From Flavipsychrobacter sp. (lineage in GTDB: Bacteria; Bacteroidota; Bacteroidia; Chitinophagales; Chitinophagaceae), in NCBI GenBank assembly GCA_031292525.1, contig JARLGY010000018.1, positions 248,001-312,000 on the forward strand: a stretch of 64,000 bases of DNA, read 5' to 3'. Position numbers and translations under genes: made by a program. Below are positions 34,531 to 42,965 of the stretch, piece after piece (position 1 is the first letter of the stretch; the number at the start of each line of letters is the position of its first letter). Under the pieces are notes generated by a model. The model made no database searches and was not told the DNA's origin. It was given only the letters and a program-made list of their open reading frames with translations.

Positions 34531-37500
34531 TTAGCTGCAACCTGTAGTTGTACCACAGTTCGGGCACATGTAGCAAGTTCCGTTTCTCAGGGTTATGTTA
34601 CCACAGCTTCTGCACACTGGGGCGTCAGCGCTTGTACCCATCAGTTTTTTAATTTCGGCTGTATTTTGTCCTGCAGCAGGCGATGCTACTGTTTGTTTTT
34701 GTGGCGCTATAGACTTCACCGCTTTAGGTGCTGCCTGCGCAGGGGCTATAACACGCACTTGCGATAACTCCTGCTGAGTCTCTGTTTCCTCTGTCGGCTG
34801 TATCCTGCTAGGGTCTTGCACATGCACCAGGTCAGAGCGGTCCAGGTATTCATACCCCAACAACCTGAATATATAATCAAGTACCGAAGTAGCTGTTTTA
34901 ATATTCGGATGTTCTACAATCCCTGCCGGTTCAAAACGTGTAAAGATGAACTTGTCCACATACTCTTCCAGTGGTACACCATATTGCAACCCTACAGATA
35001 TTGCTATGGCAAAGCTATTCAGCAAGCTGCGCATGGTGGCGCCCTCCTTACTCATGTCTATGAATATTTCACCAAGCGTACCATCTCCATACTCACCCGT
35101 ACGCAGGAAGAGTGCCTGGCCGCCTACTTTACCTTTAAAGGTATAACCACGGCGTTTTGCTGGCAATTGCTTCCGTTCTACTATACGGCTTAGCTCACGT
35201 TTCAGCTGTGTATCCGGGCTATCCTGCACACGTTTGTTCACTTCTTCCAGTAGCTCCATTGCGGTCAGCTTGCTCAGGTCCACTATCTGGCTTGCAGTTT
35301 CTGCAACTGGCTTTTCTTCTTCTGTAGTTTCAGCTTTCTTTTTCTTATCGCTCTTGTTGCTCAGTGGCTGGCTCAGTTTACTTCCGTCGCGGTACAGCGC
35401 GCAAGCCTTCAGGCCAAGCTGCCAGCTCAGGTAGTAGCAGTCTTTTATTTCTTCTACAGTTGCTTCGTTAGGCAGGTTAATGGTCTTGGATATAGCACCA
35501 CTAAGGAATGGCTGCACTGCCCCCATCATCCTTATGTGCCCATGTGCATGTATAAAGCGTTCACCTTTCTTACCACATTTGTTAGCACAATCAAATACTG
35601 GCAGGTGTTGGTTTTTAAGGTAAGGAGCACCCTCTACTGTCATTGTACCACATGCATAGTCGTTCGCTGCGTCTATTTCGTCATCGGTAAAGCCTAGTTC
35701 GTTCAGCAGGCTAAAGTCTGGTGCAAAGTATTGCTCTGCTTTAAAGCCCAGGCGTTGCAGGCACTCTTCTCCAAGTGTATATACATTAAATACAAAACCG
35801 GCCTCAAATGCACTTTCCACTGCCGTATCCAGCTTTTTCAGCTCTTCAGCTATAAAGCCTTTTTCGCTCAGCGTTTGGTGATTGATGAACGGTGCGCCTG
35901 CAAATGTGCCGTGGCCTTTTGCATACTTTACTATAGCATCAATTTCTTCTTCGTTGTATTTCAGGTTCTTCAGCGCAGCAGGTATGCTTTGGTTGATGAT
36001 CTTAAAATATCCGCCACCTGAAAGTTTTTTGAATTTCACCAGTGCAAAATCTGGCTCTACGCCGGTAGTGTCGCAATCCATCACCAGGCCAATAGTGCCT
36101 GTAGGCGCCAGTACAGTAGCCTGTGCATTGCGATAGCCATGCAGTTCACCCAGTTGCACTGCATCATCCCATGCTTTAGTAGCAGCGGTAAGCAGGTAGT
36201 CGGGGCAATATTTGGCGTTGATGCCCAATGGTTTTATTTCTATGCCTTCATATGCTTCAGCAGCATCATAAGCTGCTGCGCGGTGGTTGCGCATTACACG
36301 CAGCATGTGTTCCCTGTTCTCTTTAAAACGTGGGAAGGTACCCAGTGCTGCAGCCATTTCAGCCGATGTTTTGTATGCAACACCATTCATAATAGCTGTG
36401 ATGGCACCTGCTATAGCACGACCTTCATCACTATCGTAAGGGATACCGCTCACCATAAGCATGCTGCCCAGGTTAGCATAGCCAAGACCCAGTGTGCGAT
36501 AGTCATAGCTCAATTGTGCCACTTCAGGAGAAGGGAATTGAGCCATTAATACGCTTATTTCAAGTACCATGGTCCACAAACGCACCATGTATTCAAAACC
36601 CGCTACATCAAAAGAATTATCCGATTCATTAAAGAAGCGGCGCAAGTTCAATGATGCCAGGTTGCAAGCGGTGTTGTCCAAAAACATGTATTCAGAACAT
36701 GGGTTGGATGCACGTATAGCGCCACCTTCAGGGCATGTATGCCATTCGTTTATTGTATCATTATATTGCGTACCAGGGTCAGCACAGCGCCATGCAGCGT
36801 AAGATATTTTTTCAAATAGTTCCTTTGCAGGTATTTTTTGCATCACCTTACCTGTCGAGCGGGCTGTCATTTCCCAATCTTCGTTATTGGTAAGCCGACG
36901 GAAGAATTCATTAGGTATGCGTACGGAGTTATTAGAGTTCTGGCCCGAAACTGTTTTATAAGCTTCGCCTTCATAGTCCGATGCATATCCTGCGGCTATT
37001 AGGGCGGCCACCTTCTTTTCTTCTTCTACTTTCCAGTCTATAAAGTTTACTACTTCAGGATGATCCAGGTCAAGGCACACCATTTTAGCAGCTCTACGTG
37101 TAGTACCACCGCTTTTTATAGCGCCGGCAGCACGGTCACCTATTTTCAGGAAGCTCATCAAACCACTTGATGTACCACCACCACTCAGCTTTTCACCTTC
37201 GGCACGTATATTACTATAATTGGTACCCACACCTGAGCCATATTTGAAGATACGTGCTTCGCGTACCCACAAGTCCATGATACCGCCTTCGTTCACCAGG
37301 TCATCATCCACACTCAATATAAAACATGCGTGCGGCTGGGGACGCTCGTAAGCATTTTTAGAGCGTTCCAGTTCGCCAGTAGTTGGGTCTACATAGTAGT
37401 GGCCCTGCGCTTTACCATCTATACCATAGGCGCTGTGCAGCCCGGTATTGAACCATTGCGGCGAGTTGGGTGCACAGCTCTGTTGCAGTATGCTATATAC

Positions 37501-37866
37501 CAGCTCATCATAAAATATCTGTGCGTCCTCGGTAGATGCAAAGTAGCCATACTTTTCACCCCACATACGCCAGCAGCCTGCCATACGGTTAGCCACTTCT
37601 TTTATAGAAGTTTCACGGCCCAGGGTGCCATCGGCCTGCGGAACGCCTGCCTTACGAAAATATTTTTGCGCCAGTATATCGGTTGCGATCTGCGACCAAT
37701 GGCTGGGCACTTCTACGTTCGTCATTTCAAATACCTTTTCTCCGTTTGGGTTACGTATTACCGAGGTACGGTAATCGTATTCAAACATATCAAAGGCCTT
37801 TACGCCATCGCGAGTGTAGTGCCTTTTGAACGACAGACCTTTGCCCTCTTTCCTTGGATTGCTCAT
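34531..37866 (-). CDS. nrdJ: Adenosylcobalamin-dependent (class II) ribonucleotide reductase
   Basis: 1111 residues. The alpha-barrel core carries the [15 protein letters not shown] and [20 protein letters not shown] blocks, the [20 protein letters not shown] loop and the [15 protein letters not shown] segment. A TSCPD domain follows ([20 protein letters not shown]), then a C-terminal zinc-ribbon with four Cys (CRSCG…CYMCPNCG) that can re-reduce the active site. It makes dNDPs from NDPs with or without oxygen, and requires B12. No nrdA/B/D genes are nearby. It is preceded by an unusually long, hairpin-rich intergenic region. Confidence 0.95.
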   Translation of the reverse strand: MSNPRKEGKGLSFKRHYTRDGVKAFDMFEYDYRTSVIRNPNGEKVFEMTNVEVPSHWSQIATDILAQKYFRKAGVPQADGTLGRETSIKEVANRMAGCWRMWGEKYGYFASTEDAQIFYDELVYSILQQSCAPNSPQWFNTGLHSAYGIDGKAQGHYYVDPTTGELERSKNAYERPQPHACFILSVDDDLVNEGGIMDLWVREARIFKYGSGVGTNYSNIRAEGEKLSGGGTSSGLMSFLKIGDRAAGAIKSGGTTRRAAKMVCLDLDHPEVVNFIDWKVEEEKKVAALIAAGYASDYEGEAYKTVSGQNSNNSVRIPNEFFRRLTNNEDWEMTARSTGKVMQKIPAKELFEKISYAAWRCADPGTQYNDTINEWHTCPEGGAIRASNPCSEYMFLDNTACNLASLNLRRFFNESDNSFDVAGFEYMVRLWTMVLEISVLMAQFPSPEVAQLSYDYRTLGLGYANLGSMLMVSGIPYDSDEGRAIAGAITAIMNGVAYKTSAEMAAALGTFPRFKENREHMLRVMRNHRAAAYDAAEAYEGIEIKPLGINAKYCPDYLLTAATKAWDDAVQLGELHGYRNAQATVLAPTGTIGLVMDCDTTGVEPDFALVKFKKLSGGGYFKIINQSIPAALKNLKYNEEEIDAIVKYAKGHGTFAGAPFINHQTLSEKGFIAEELKKLDTAVESAFEAGFVFNVYTLGEECLQRLGFKAEQYFAPDFSLLNELGFTDDEIDAANDYACGTMTVEGAPYLKNQHLPVFDCANKCGKKGERFIHAHGHIRMMGAVQPFLSGAISKTINLPNEATVEEIKDCYYLSWQLGLKACALYRDGSKLSQPLSNKSDKKKKAETTEEEKPVAETASQIVDLSKLTAMELLEEVNKRVQDSPDTQLKRELSRIVERKQLPAKRRGYTFKGKVGGQALFLRTGEYGDGTLGEIFIDMSKEGATMRSLLNSFAIAISVGLQYGVPLEEYVDKFIFTRFEPAGIVEHPNIKTATSVLDYIFRLLGYEYLDRSDLVHVQDPSRIQPTEETETQQELSQVRVIAPAQAAPKAVKSIAPQKQTVASPAAGQNTAEIKKLMGTSADAPVCRSCGNITLRNGTCYMCPNCGTTTGCS

Positions 37867-38348
37867 GCGTATTAGTTTTTTAATATAAAGGATGTTTTTA
37901 AGTAGAATTTGGATAACGAAAATATCAAATTTGGTTGCCTGTAAAAGAATAAGAAATACAGTGGGTGGGGATAAATTTTAAACACCTATTCTACGGGCAT
38001 TTCCGTAAAAACAGCCATAACCCTGTTTGTTTTTTCAAAAAAAAACGGTATATATTAAAAATTAGGGTGGGAAATCGCCTCCCGGCGCACCTGTTTTTTC
38101 CTATCTGTCACATCATGCAAAGATACTGAAAATAGCGCCCGTATTGCGTTAAAGGCTATACAATTGTTACAATAAGCACATCTTCATAAACTATAAGACA
38201 CAGCAATAAGCGCTATCTTTCACCCAATATTTCATAGATGTATTTAATACATGCATACATGCAGGCTGCCTCGCAAATATTAGCATCAGTTATCACAACT
38301 CTATTAACTACCATCAGACAATTTTAATTAACTCTGGGTACATAACAT
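37867..38348 (-). promoter_or_regulatory. Long hairpin-rich upstream region of nrdJ
   Basis: About 480 bp without a gene. On the minus strand TATCTTTG at 38125-38118 is a perfect -7 element (the -33 box is poor), which would give a leader of about 245 nt. The leader holds three hairpins: AGGTG…CACCCT enclosing CGCC/GGCG (about 38064-38092); AAACAG/CTGTTT (38009-38028); TACGG/CCGTA (37992-38007). A segment reading ATAGGTG…TCCCCACCCACTGTA (about 37989-37957) weakly recalls cobalamin-riboswitch core text, a low-confidence resemblance. Further upstream are palindromic TGTATTTAATACA (38239-38251) and CATGCATACATGCA, possible operators. Confidence 0.35.
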
Positions 38349-38386
38349 AAAAGAGAAAGGCAGCCTTGGGGCTGCCTTTCTCTTTT
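38349..38386 (-). terminator. Rho-independent terminator after pckA
   Basis: Perfect 16-bp stem AAAAGAGAAAGGCAGC / GCTGCCTTTCTCTTTT with a 6-nt loop, 18 bp past the pckA stop on the minus strand. Confidence 0.85.
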
Positions 38387-38403
38387 ATAAAACAAAGGTT
38401 TTA

Positions 38404-40020
38404 TTACTCAGCATTTACCAGCATCTTAGGCGCTGCTGCCAATGTCTCTTCGTTCGCTTCCGATGCATATTTATCAAAGTTTTTTACGAACAGCTGTGCC
38501 AGTTCATTAGCCTTTTTATCATATGCTTCTTTATCGGCCCATGTATTGCGCGGAGAAAGTATTTCCGTAGGCACATTAGGGCAGCTTTCTGGTATCAGTA
38601 TACCAAATACGGGGTGTGGCTCGTAAGCTACATCGTTCAGTTGGCCGGTCATAGCTGCAGTTATCATGCTGCGGGTATAGCCCAGCTTCATACGGCTACC
38701 GGTACCATAAGCACCGCCGCTCCAACCTGTGTTGATCAACCATACATTAATGCTTGGATCTGCTTCCAGTTTCTTACCCAGCAATTCTGCATAGGCTACC
38801 GGGTGCAATGGCAGGAACACACGACCAAAACAAGCAGAGAAAGTAGTCTGTGGTTCTGTAACCCCCATTTCTGTACCCGCAACCTTAGCTGTATAGCCGC
38901 TTACGTAGTGATACATAGCCTGGTTCTTGGTCAGTTTAGATATTGGTGGCAATATGCCGAACGCATCACATGTAAGGAAGAATATATTCTTGGGAGTACC
39001 AGCGTACGAAGGCTCTTTTGAATTACTTATAAAATTTATTGGATAAGCAGCACGGGTATTTTCAGTAATGCTCTTGTCAGCATAGTCCACCTCATTAGTT
39101 CCGGGCTTGAAGGTTATATTTTCAAGCAACGTACCTGGTTTTATAGCTGCAAATATTTCTGGTTCTTTTTCAGCGCTTAGGTCTATACATTTTGCATAGC
39201 AGCCACCTTCAAAGTTAAATACATTGTGTTCAGACCATCCATGTTCGTCATCACCTATCAGAGCGCGTTGTGGATCTGCACTAAGGGTGGTTTTACCTGT
39301 ACCGCTCAGGCCAAAGAACAGTGCTACATCGCCGTCCTTGCCTTCGTTGGCAGAGCAGTGCATACTCAGCACCTTGTGGTCGTGTGGCAATACAAAGTTC
39401 AGCACACCAAATATGCCTTTCTTCATTTCGCCGGTGTAGGCGCTACCACCTATCAATATGATCTTGCGGGTAAAGTTCACAATAGTGAAGTTACCCTGGC
39501 GTGTACCATCCACAGCAGGATCTGCTTCAAAGCCGGGTGCCTGCAGTATCAGCCAGTCGTGTGTTTGAGTTTTGATCTCTTCTGCAGTAGGACGCAGGAA
39601 CAGGTTATTGCAAAACAGGTTAGCCCATGGTGTTTCATTCACCACCAATACATTTAGCCTGTATTCTTCTGATGCACATGCATAAGCATCGCGCACCCAC
39701 AATTCCTTGCCTGTCAGGTAGTTACATACCTTATCATACAGCTTGTCAAATGTTTCCGGTGCCATAGGGATGTTAACATCACCCCAGTCAACACTCTTTT
39801 CTGTTATCGCGTCCTTTACTGTAAACTTGTCTTTAGGCGAGCGGCCGGTAAACTTACCGGTATTCACACACAATGCTCCGGTGTCATTCAACACTCCTTG
39901 CTCAAGCTGTAAAGTCTGCTTTACCAATTCTTCGGGCGCAAGGTTCCAATGAGATGTACCCGCATTGATTCCCAAGTCAGTAAGGGCTACTGACGAATTT
40001 TTACTACCATATACCTGCAT
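38404..40020 (-). CDS. pckA: Phosphoenolpyruvate carboxykinase (ATP)
   Basis: 538 residues from the ATG at 40020, matching the usual ATP-type length; the longer frame adds 22 non-homologous residues. The kinase P-loop is GLSGTGKTTLS near 240; nearby are RKIILIGGSAYTGEMKKGIFG and ADPQRALIGDDEHGW, and the oxaloacetate-binding GRSPKDKF is close to the N-terminus. It converts oxaloacetate plus ATP to PEP for gluconeogenesis. A promoter element and a terminator frame it as a single gene. Confidence 0.97.
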   Translation of the reverse strand: MQVYGSKNSSVALTDLGINAGTSHWNLAPEELVKQTLQLEQGVLNDTGALCVNTGKFTGRSPKDKFTVKDAITEKSVDWGDVNIPMAPETFDKLYDKVCNYLTGKELWVRDAYACASEEYRLNVLVVNETPWANLFCNNLFLRPTAEEIKTQTHDWLILQAPGFEADPAVDGTRQGNFTIVNFTRKIILIGGSAYTGEMKKGIFGVLNFVLPHDHKVLSMHCSANEGKDGDVALFFGLSGTGKTTLSADPQRALIGDDEHGWSEHNVFNFEGGCYAKCIDLSAEKEPEIFAAIKPGTLLENITFKPGTNEVDYADKSITENTRAAYPINFISNSKEPSYAGTPKNIFFLTCDAFGILPPISKLTKNQAMYHYVSGYTAKVAGTEMGVTEPQTTFSACFGRVFLPLHPVAYAELLGKKLEADPSINVWLINTGWSGGAYGTGSRMKLGYTRSMITAAMTGQLNDVAYEPHPVFGILIPESCPNVPTEILSPRNTWADKEAYDKKANELAQLFVKNFDKYASEANEETLAAAPKMLVNAE

Positions 40021-40052
40021 AAATATTCTTTTTTTATTAAAAAAAGTATGGA

Positions 40053-40082
40053 CAAAAATAGCACATAAAACCTTTTTACCAA
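40053..40082 (-). promoter_or_regulatory. Candidate promoter of pckA
   Basis: Minus-strand TATTTTTG (40060-40053) matches TAnnTTTG and TTG at 40082-40080 lies 19 nt upstream. The ATG is 32 nt downstream. Confidence 0.5.
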
Positions 40083-40169
40083 TCATTATTTTTTACATGC
40101 ACTTTTTTCTTATACACCGATTTGTGTATAACTAAATCTGTGCTGTATAGCAAATGATAGTTTCGGTGT

Positions 40170-41429
40170 TTATTGACCCACAACATCTGTACCATTTTTG
40201 GGAACGATTGCATTTTTCTTCAGGACCAGCAGTTGTATAAATACTACTGCCCAAACCAATATACACGGCACCACCTTTATTACATACGGTGTAAAAAACT
40301 GTTGCTTTACTATATGTGGAAAAATATCCGTCACAGAAAGTGTGGTAAATGCAAACACTAACCATAACAGTACAGTGCGCCACAAAGCATATGGGCGGCT
40401 AAAATACCAGATTCCCGCACCCGCAACTGCTATTACAAATGTGGGCGATTCTGCTTTATGATTAAAAATGATCACCCATAATAACATGGAAGCAAGCGTA
40501 AGCAGCCTGAAAACCAAGTTGTCATATATTTTATATCGCACAAACGGCAGCAGGAACAACACGATTCCAACAACGCTCACTACGGTTTTGCCCTGCTCCA
40601 CGCCAAACCATGCATGTAGCCACCCCATTACCGATAACCCGTAAGACCCTGCCTGATCTGCTGCCAGCATAGTAGCCCAGTTATGGTACTGCCACAGCAA
40701 TGCTTGCATAGGCACAGCTACAAGCGGCAATACAAACAGCAGTACAGTCCACAATGCTGCAAACAATATAAAACGCACCTTATCGGGGTAAAACAAAAAC
40801 AGGCAAAAACCTATAGCCCCATATAGCTTTATAAAGGTAGCTAGTACCAGCCACAGTGTAGCCCATTGCACTTTGCCATTTTGCATGCAACAAAAAGCGC
40901 CTATCATCAGCCCTGCCATAAGTGCATTGCTCTGCGCGTTCTGTAGCGATGTAAGCATTTCTATAGCCACAAACCAGCACAACATGCTACGCACCTTTAC
41001 AGTAAAAGGTAGCATCCGTATAGCTGCCAGTAGCGTTAGTGCGTTCAACAGGTTCCATATGGTAAGCCCCAACAGATCAGGCAGATAGGCAAGCGCACCC
41101 ATACACAGAGCAAACGTGGGGCTATACTTGTACAGGTCCCACTGTTCCTTAGGATAAATTGTGTACAGGTTTTGCCCATGTATTAAATGGAAAAACGATT
41201 GCCTGAAGATGACATAGTTGTTATACTCGGTAAAATAATTACCTACAAACAGCTTCGCGGTCTCTGGGTTATTTACAATATCGGTAGAATGTATATCTGT
41301 AGTAGGGGCGGCCATCATATGTGTACCCAGCGCTATAAGCTGCACACTGGCCACCACAGCCATAATAATATACAGCGCCAGTACTACGCGCGGTTGCAGC
41401 AAAAAGTTACGGATTGTTGACCACTTCAT
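40170..41429 (-). CDS. GT87/DUF2029-type membrane glycosyltransferase
   Basis: 419 residues from the ATG at 41429. It has nine or more hydrophobic helices. The first external loop reads LYTIYPKEQWDLYKYSPTFA and is followed by IWNLLNALTLLAAIRMLPF; the loop text and the overall spacing fit the DUF2029 (GT87) family of polyprenol-phosphate-mannose-dependent transferases. The sugar acceptor is unknown. It stands alone between pckA and a HAD gene, divergent from the latter. Confidence 0.82.
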   Translation of the reverse strand: MKWSTIRNFLLQPRVVLALYIIMAVVASVQLIALGTHMMAAPTTDIHSTDIVNNPETAKLFVGNYFTEYNNYVIFRQSFFHLIHGQNLYTIYPKEQWDLYKYSPTFALCMGALAYLPDLLGLTIWNLLNALTLLAAIRMLPFTVKVRSMLCWFVAIEMLTSLQNAQSNALMAGLMIGAFCCMQNGKVQWATLWLVLATFIKLYGAIGFCLFLFYPDKVRFILFAALWTVLLFVLPLVAVPMQALLWQYHNWATMLAADQAGSYGLSVMGWLHAWFGVEQGKTVVSVVGIVLFLLPFVRYKIYDNLVFRLLTLASMLLWVIIFNHKAESPTFVIAVAGAGIWYFSRPYALWRTVLLWLVFAFTTLSVTDIFPHIVKQQFFTPYVIKVVPCILVWAVVFIQLLVLKKNAIVPKNGTDVVGQ

Positions 41430-41579
41430 AAGTGGCGTTAAAGTACGGGAATACATGCAAAAAGTAAAACAGAAGGTTGGGATAACTATTTTACAATATG
41501 CAAATTGCAATTCACAGCAAAATCATCCATTGCTGGTGGTGCATAATACTGGCGCAAAATTTGAGTACCTTAATTCATT

Positions 41580-42224
41580 ATGATCACCAATATTTTTTTT
41601 GATTTCGATGGTGTACTGTGCGAATCTGTCCAGGTAAAGACAGAGGCATTCAGGCAACTCTACTTACCATACGGAAAAGAGATCTCAGACGCAGTTGTAG
41701 CCTATCACCAGGCACATGGCGGTGTATCGCGATACGATAAAATACGCTACTACCATAAAACACTGTTACATACAAAAATTACAGATGCTGATCTTCAAAA
41801 ATGGTCCCATCGCTTTTCAGAATTGGTGATGGCAGGTGTTATAGCCGCACCAGAAGTGCCGGGCACTACCTCTTTTCTTGAAGAGCATGAGCATCAATAT
41901 ACTTATTGGGTTATAACGGCCACTCCCACAAATGAGATAAAAGCTATACTTCAAGAAAAAGGATGGGATACTTACTTTGCAGGCGTATTTGGTTCACCAG
42001 AAAAAAAAGGCCATTGGGTCAGGTATATCTTGGATAATCAAAAACTCGATCCAGCACATACAGTTTTCATTGGTGATGCCCTTGCAGACAAAAAAGCTGC
42101 CGACGATAACAGTGTTTCTTTCATCTTACGCAACACACCAGACAACAAAGTGTTATTCTCCGGGTATAATGGCAAGAGCATAAACGATCTTTCTCAACTA
42201 AAATCCGTCCTTAACAGCCTATAA
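41580..42224 (+). CDS. HAD-superfamily hydrolase (phosphoglycolate phosphatase-like)
   Basis: 214 residues. Motif I FFDFDGVLCES has the nucleophile Asp8 and acid Asp10; an alpha-helical cap follows (residues about 15-85); motif II is VITATPTNEIKA; motif IV FIGDALADKKAADDN is near 160. It is a cytoplasmic phosphatase of the Gph/PGMB-like subfamily with unknown substrate. A plus-strand hairpin-T8 terminator 240 bp beyond the stop may end its transcript. Confidence 0.85.
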   Translation: MITNIFFDFDGVLCESVQVKTEAFRQLYLPYGKEISDAVVAYHQAHGGVSRYDKIRYYHKTLLHTKITDADLQKWSHRFSELVMAGVIAAPEVPGTTSFLEEHEHQYTYWVITATPTNEIKAILQEKGWDTYFAGVFGSPEKKGHWVRYILDNQKLDPAHTVFIGDALADKKAADDNSVSFILRNTPDNKVLFSGYNGKSINDLSQLKSVLNSL

Positions 42225-42339
42225 AATAGAGCCATATTTACTGAAATTGGTACTATAATATCAATTGACAACGATTGCGTAGTTTTTTATTCTATATTTC
42301 GTGAATTATAAAAATCATGTGTTATTTTTGAAGCAGAAA

Positions 42340-42510
42340 TAAAAAAAACGGGCATTAACGTCAGCCCGTCTAAGATTTGAAGAAGTTCACTTTATAATTA
42401 CTATATCTAGTATTATTATAAAGTATGCAAAATTGAACCTAAAGATTACTATATATACTGCAGTGGGGTCTTTTCTAAGACTCCTTTTTTTTGCCTTTAC
42501 GGCAAATAAG
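42340..42510 (-). ncRNA. Candidate structured small RNA (~170 nt)
   Basis: Within a 345-bp gene-free stretch (42225-42569). A minus-strand promoter at 42544-42515 would start a transcript near 42510; it ends at a terminator with stem ACGGGC / GCCCGT (42348-42369) followed by eight T. Between lie hairpin GGCAAA type at 42490-42506, one at 42465-42484, and a long one: 42389-42403 pairs with 42408-42424 (15 bp, one 2-nt bulge), extended by AAGTTC/GAACCT (42383-42440) which only pairs in minus-strand RNA through a G-U. No open frame of note. No known RNA family recognised. An argument against: the 42465-42484 hairpin pairs better as plus-strand RNA. Confidence 0.45.
42465..42492 (+). terminator. 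Plus-strand hairpin-T8 terminator
   Basis: Stem GGGGTCTT (42465-42472) / AAGACTCC (42477-42484) with one G-U, loop TTCT, followed by eight T. It would end plus-strand transcription from the HAD gene, antisense to the candidate small RNA. Confidence 0.65.
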
Positions 42511-42514
42511 ATTG

Positions 42515-42544
42515 CAAAGATAGTGGCATTTTCTTTATTGCAAA
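42515..42544 (-). promoter_or_regulatory. Promoter of the candidate small RNA
   Basis: Minus-strand TTTG at 42544-42541, then 18 nt, then TATCTTTG at 42522-42515: both elements of the Bacteroidota housekeeping promoter at normal spacing. No minus-strand gene lies directly downstream. Confidence 0.5.
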
Positions 42545-42569
42545 TACAAAGTCCTAAATTAAAATAAGC

Positions 42570-42965
42570 ATGGATATCTCCATTACCACTCCCGGCCTGT
42601 TATTCCCGGCCATATCATTGCTTATGTTATCTCATACCAATCGTTTTCTGGCACTGGCAAACCTCATCCGTTCATTGCTCGAAAAATATAAGAATACTGA
42701 AGATAAGGCACATATAAAATTACAAATTCAACATCTGCGCAGCCGCTTGCATCTTATTCGTACCATGCAAGTGTTTGGTGTACTTAGCTTTTTATTGTGT
42801 GCAATATGCATGTGCTGCATCTTCATGACATGGATGGCGGCAGCAACAGTGATTTTTGTGCTCAGCATATTCACCTTCATCATCTCATTACTGGTATCGC
42901 TTACAGAGATCGTGCAAAGCCTTAATGCCCTCGAGGTAGAAATGAAAAATGCAGTGCGTGATTAG
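42570..42965 (+). CDS. DUF2721 membrane protein
   Basis: 131 residues. The N-terminal ITTPGLLFPAISLLMLSHTN is followed by a polar helix (LANLIRSLLEKYKN), then HLRSRLHLIRTMQVFG and two membrane helices, ending in SLTEIVQSLNALEVEM. This architecture is DUF2721, an inner-membrane family of unknown function. The start is ATG 42570. Its last bases overlap the stop of the converging SprB-repeat gene by 4 bp. Confidence 0.87.
   Translation: MDISITTPGLLFPAISLLMLSHTNRFLALANLIRSLLEKYKNTEDKAHIKLQIQHLRSRLHLIRTMQVFGVLSFLLCAICMCCIFMTWMAAATVIFVLSIFTFIISLLVSLTEIVQSLNALEVEMKNAVRD

Noticed and set aside
36139-37875. Open frames of 136-181 codons antisense to nrdJ
   Set aside because: They lie wholly inside or nearly inside the well-conserved nrdJ gene and read as low-quality protein with no motif.
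37957-37989. Calling a cobalamin riboswitch outright upstream of nrdJ
   Set aside because: Only a loose text resemblance to the core was seen and the B12-box GCCACTG is not matched exactly; a covariance-model search is needed, so it is kept as a low-confidence hypothesis.
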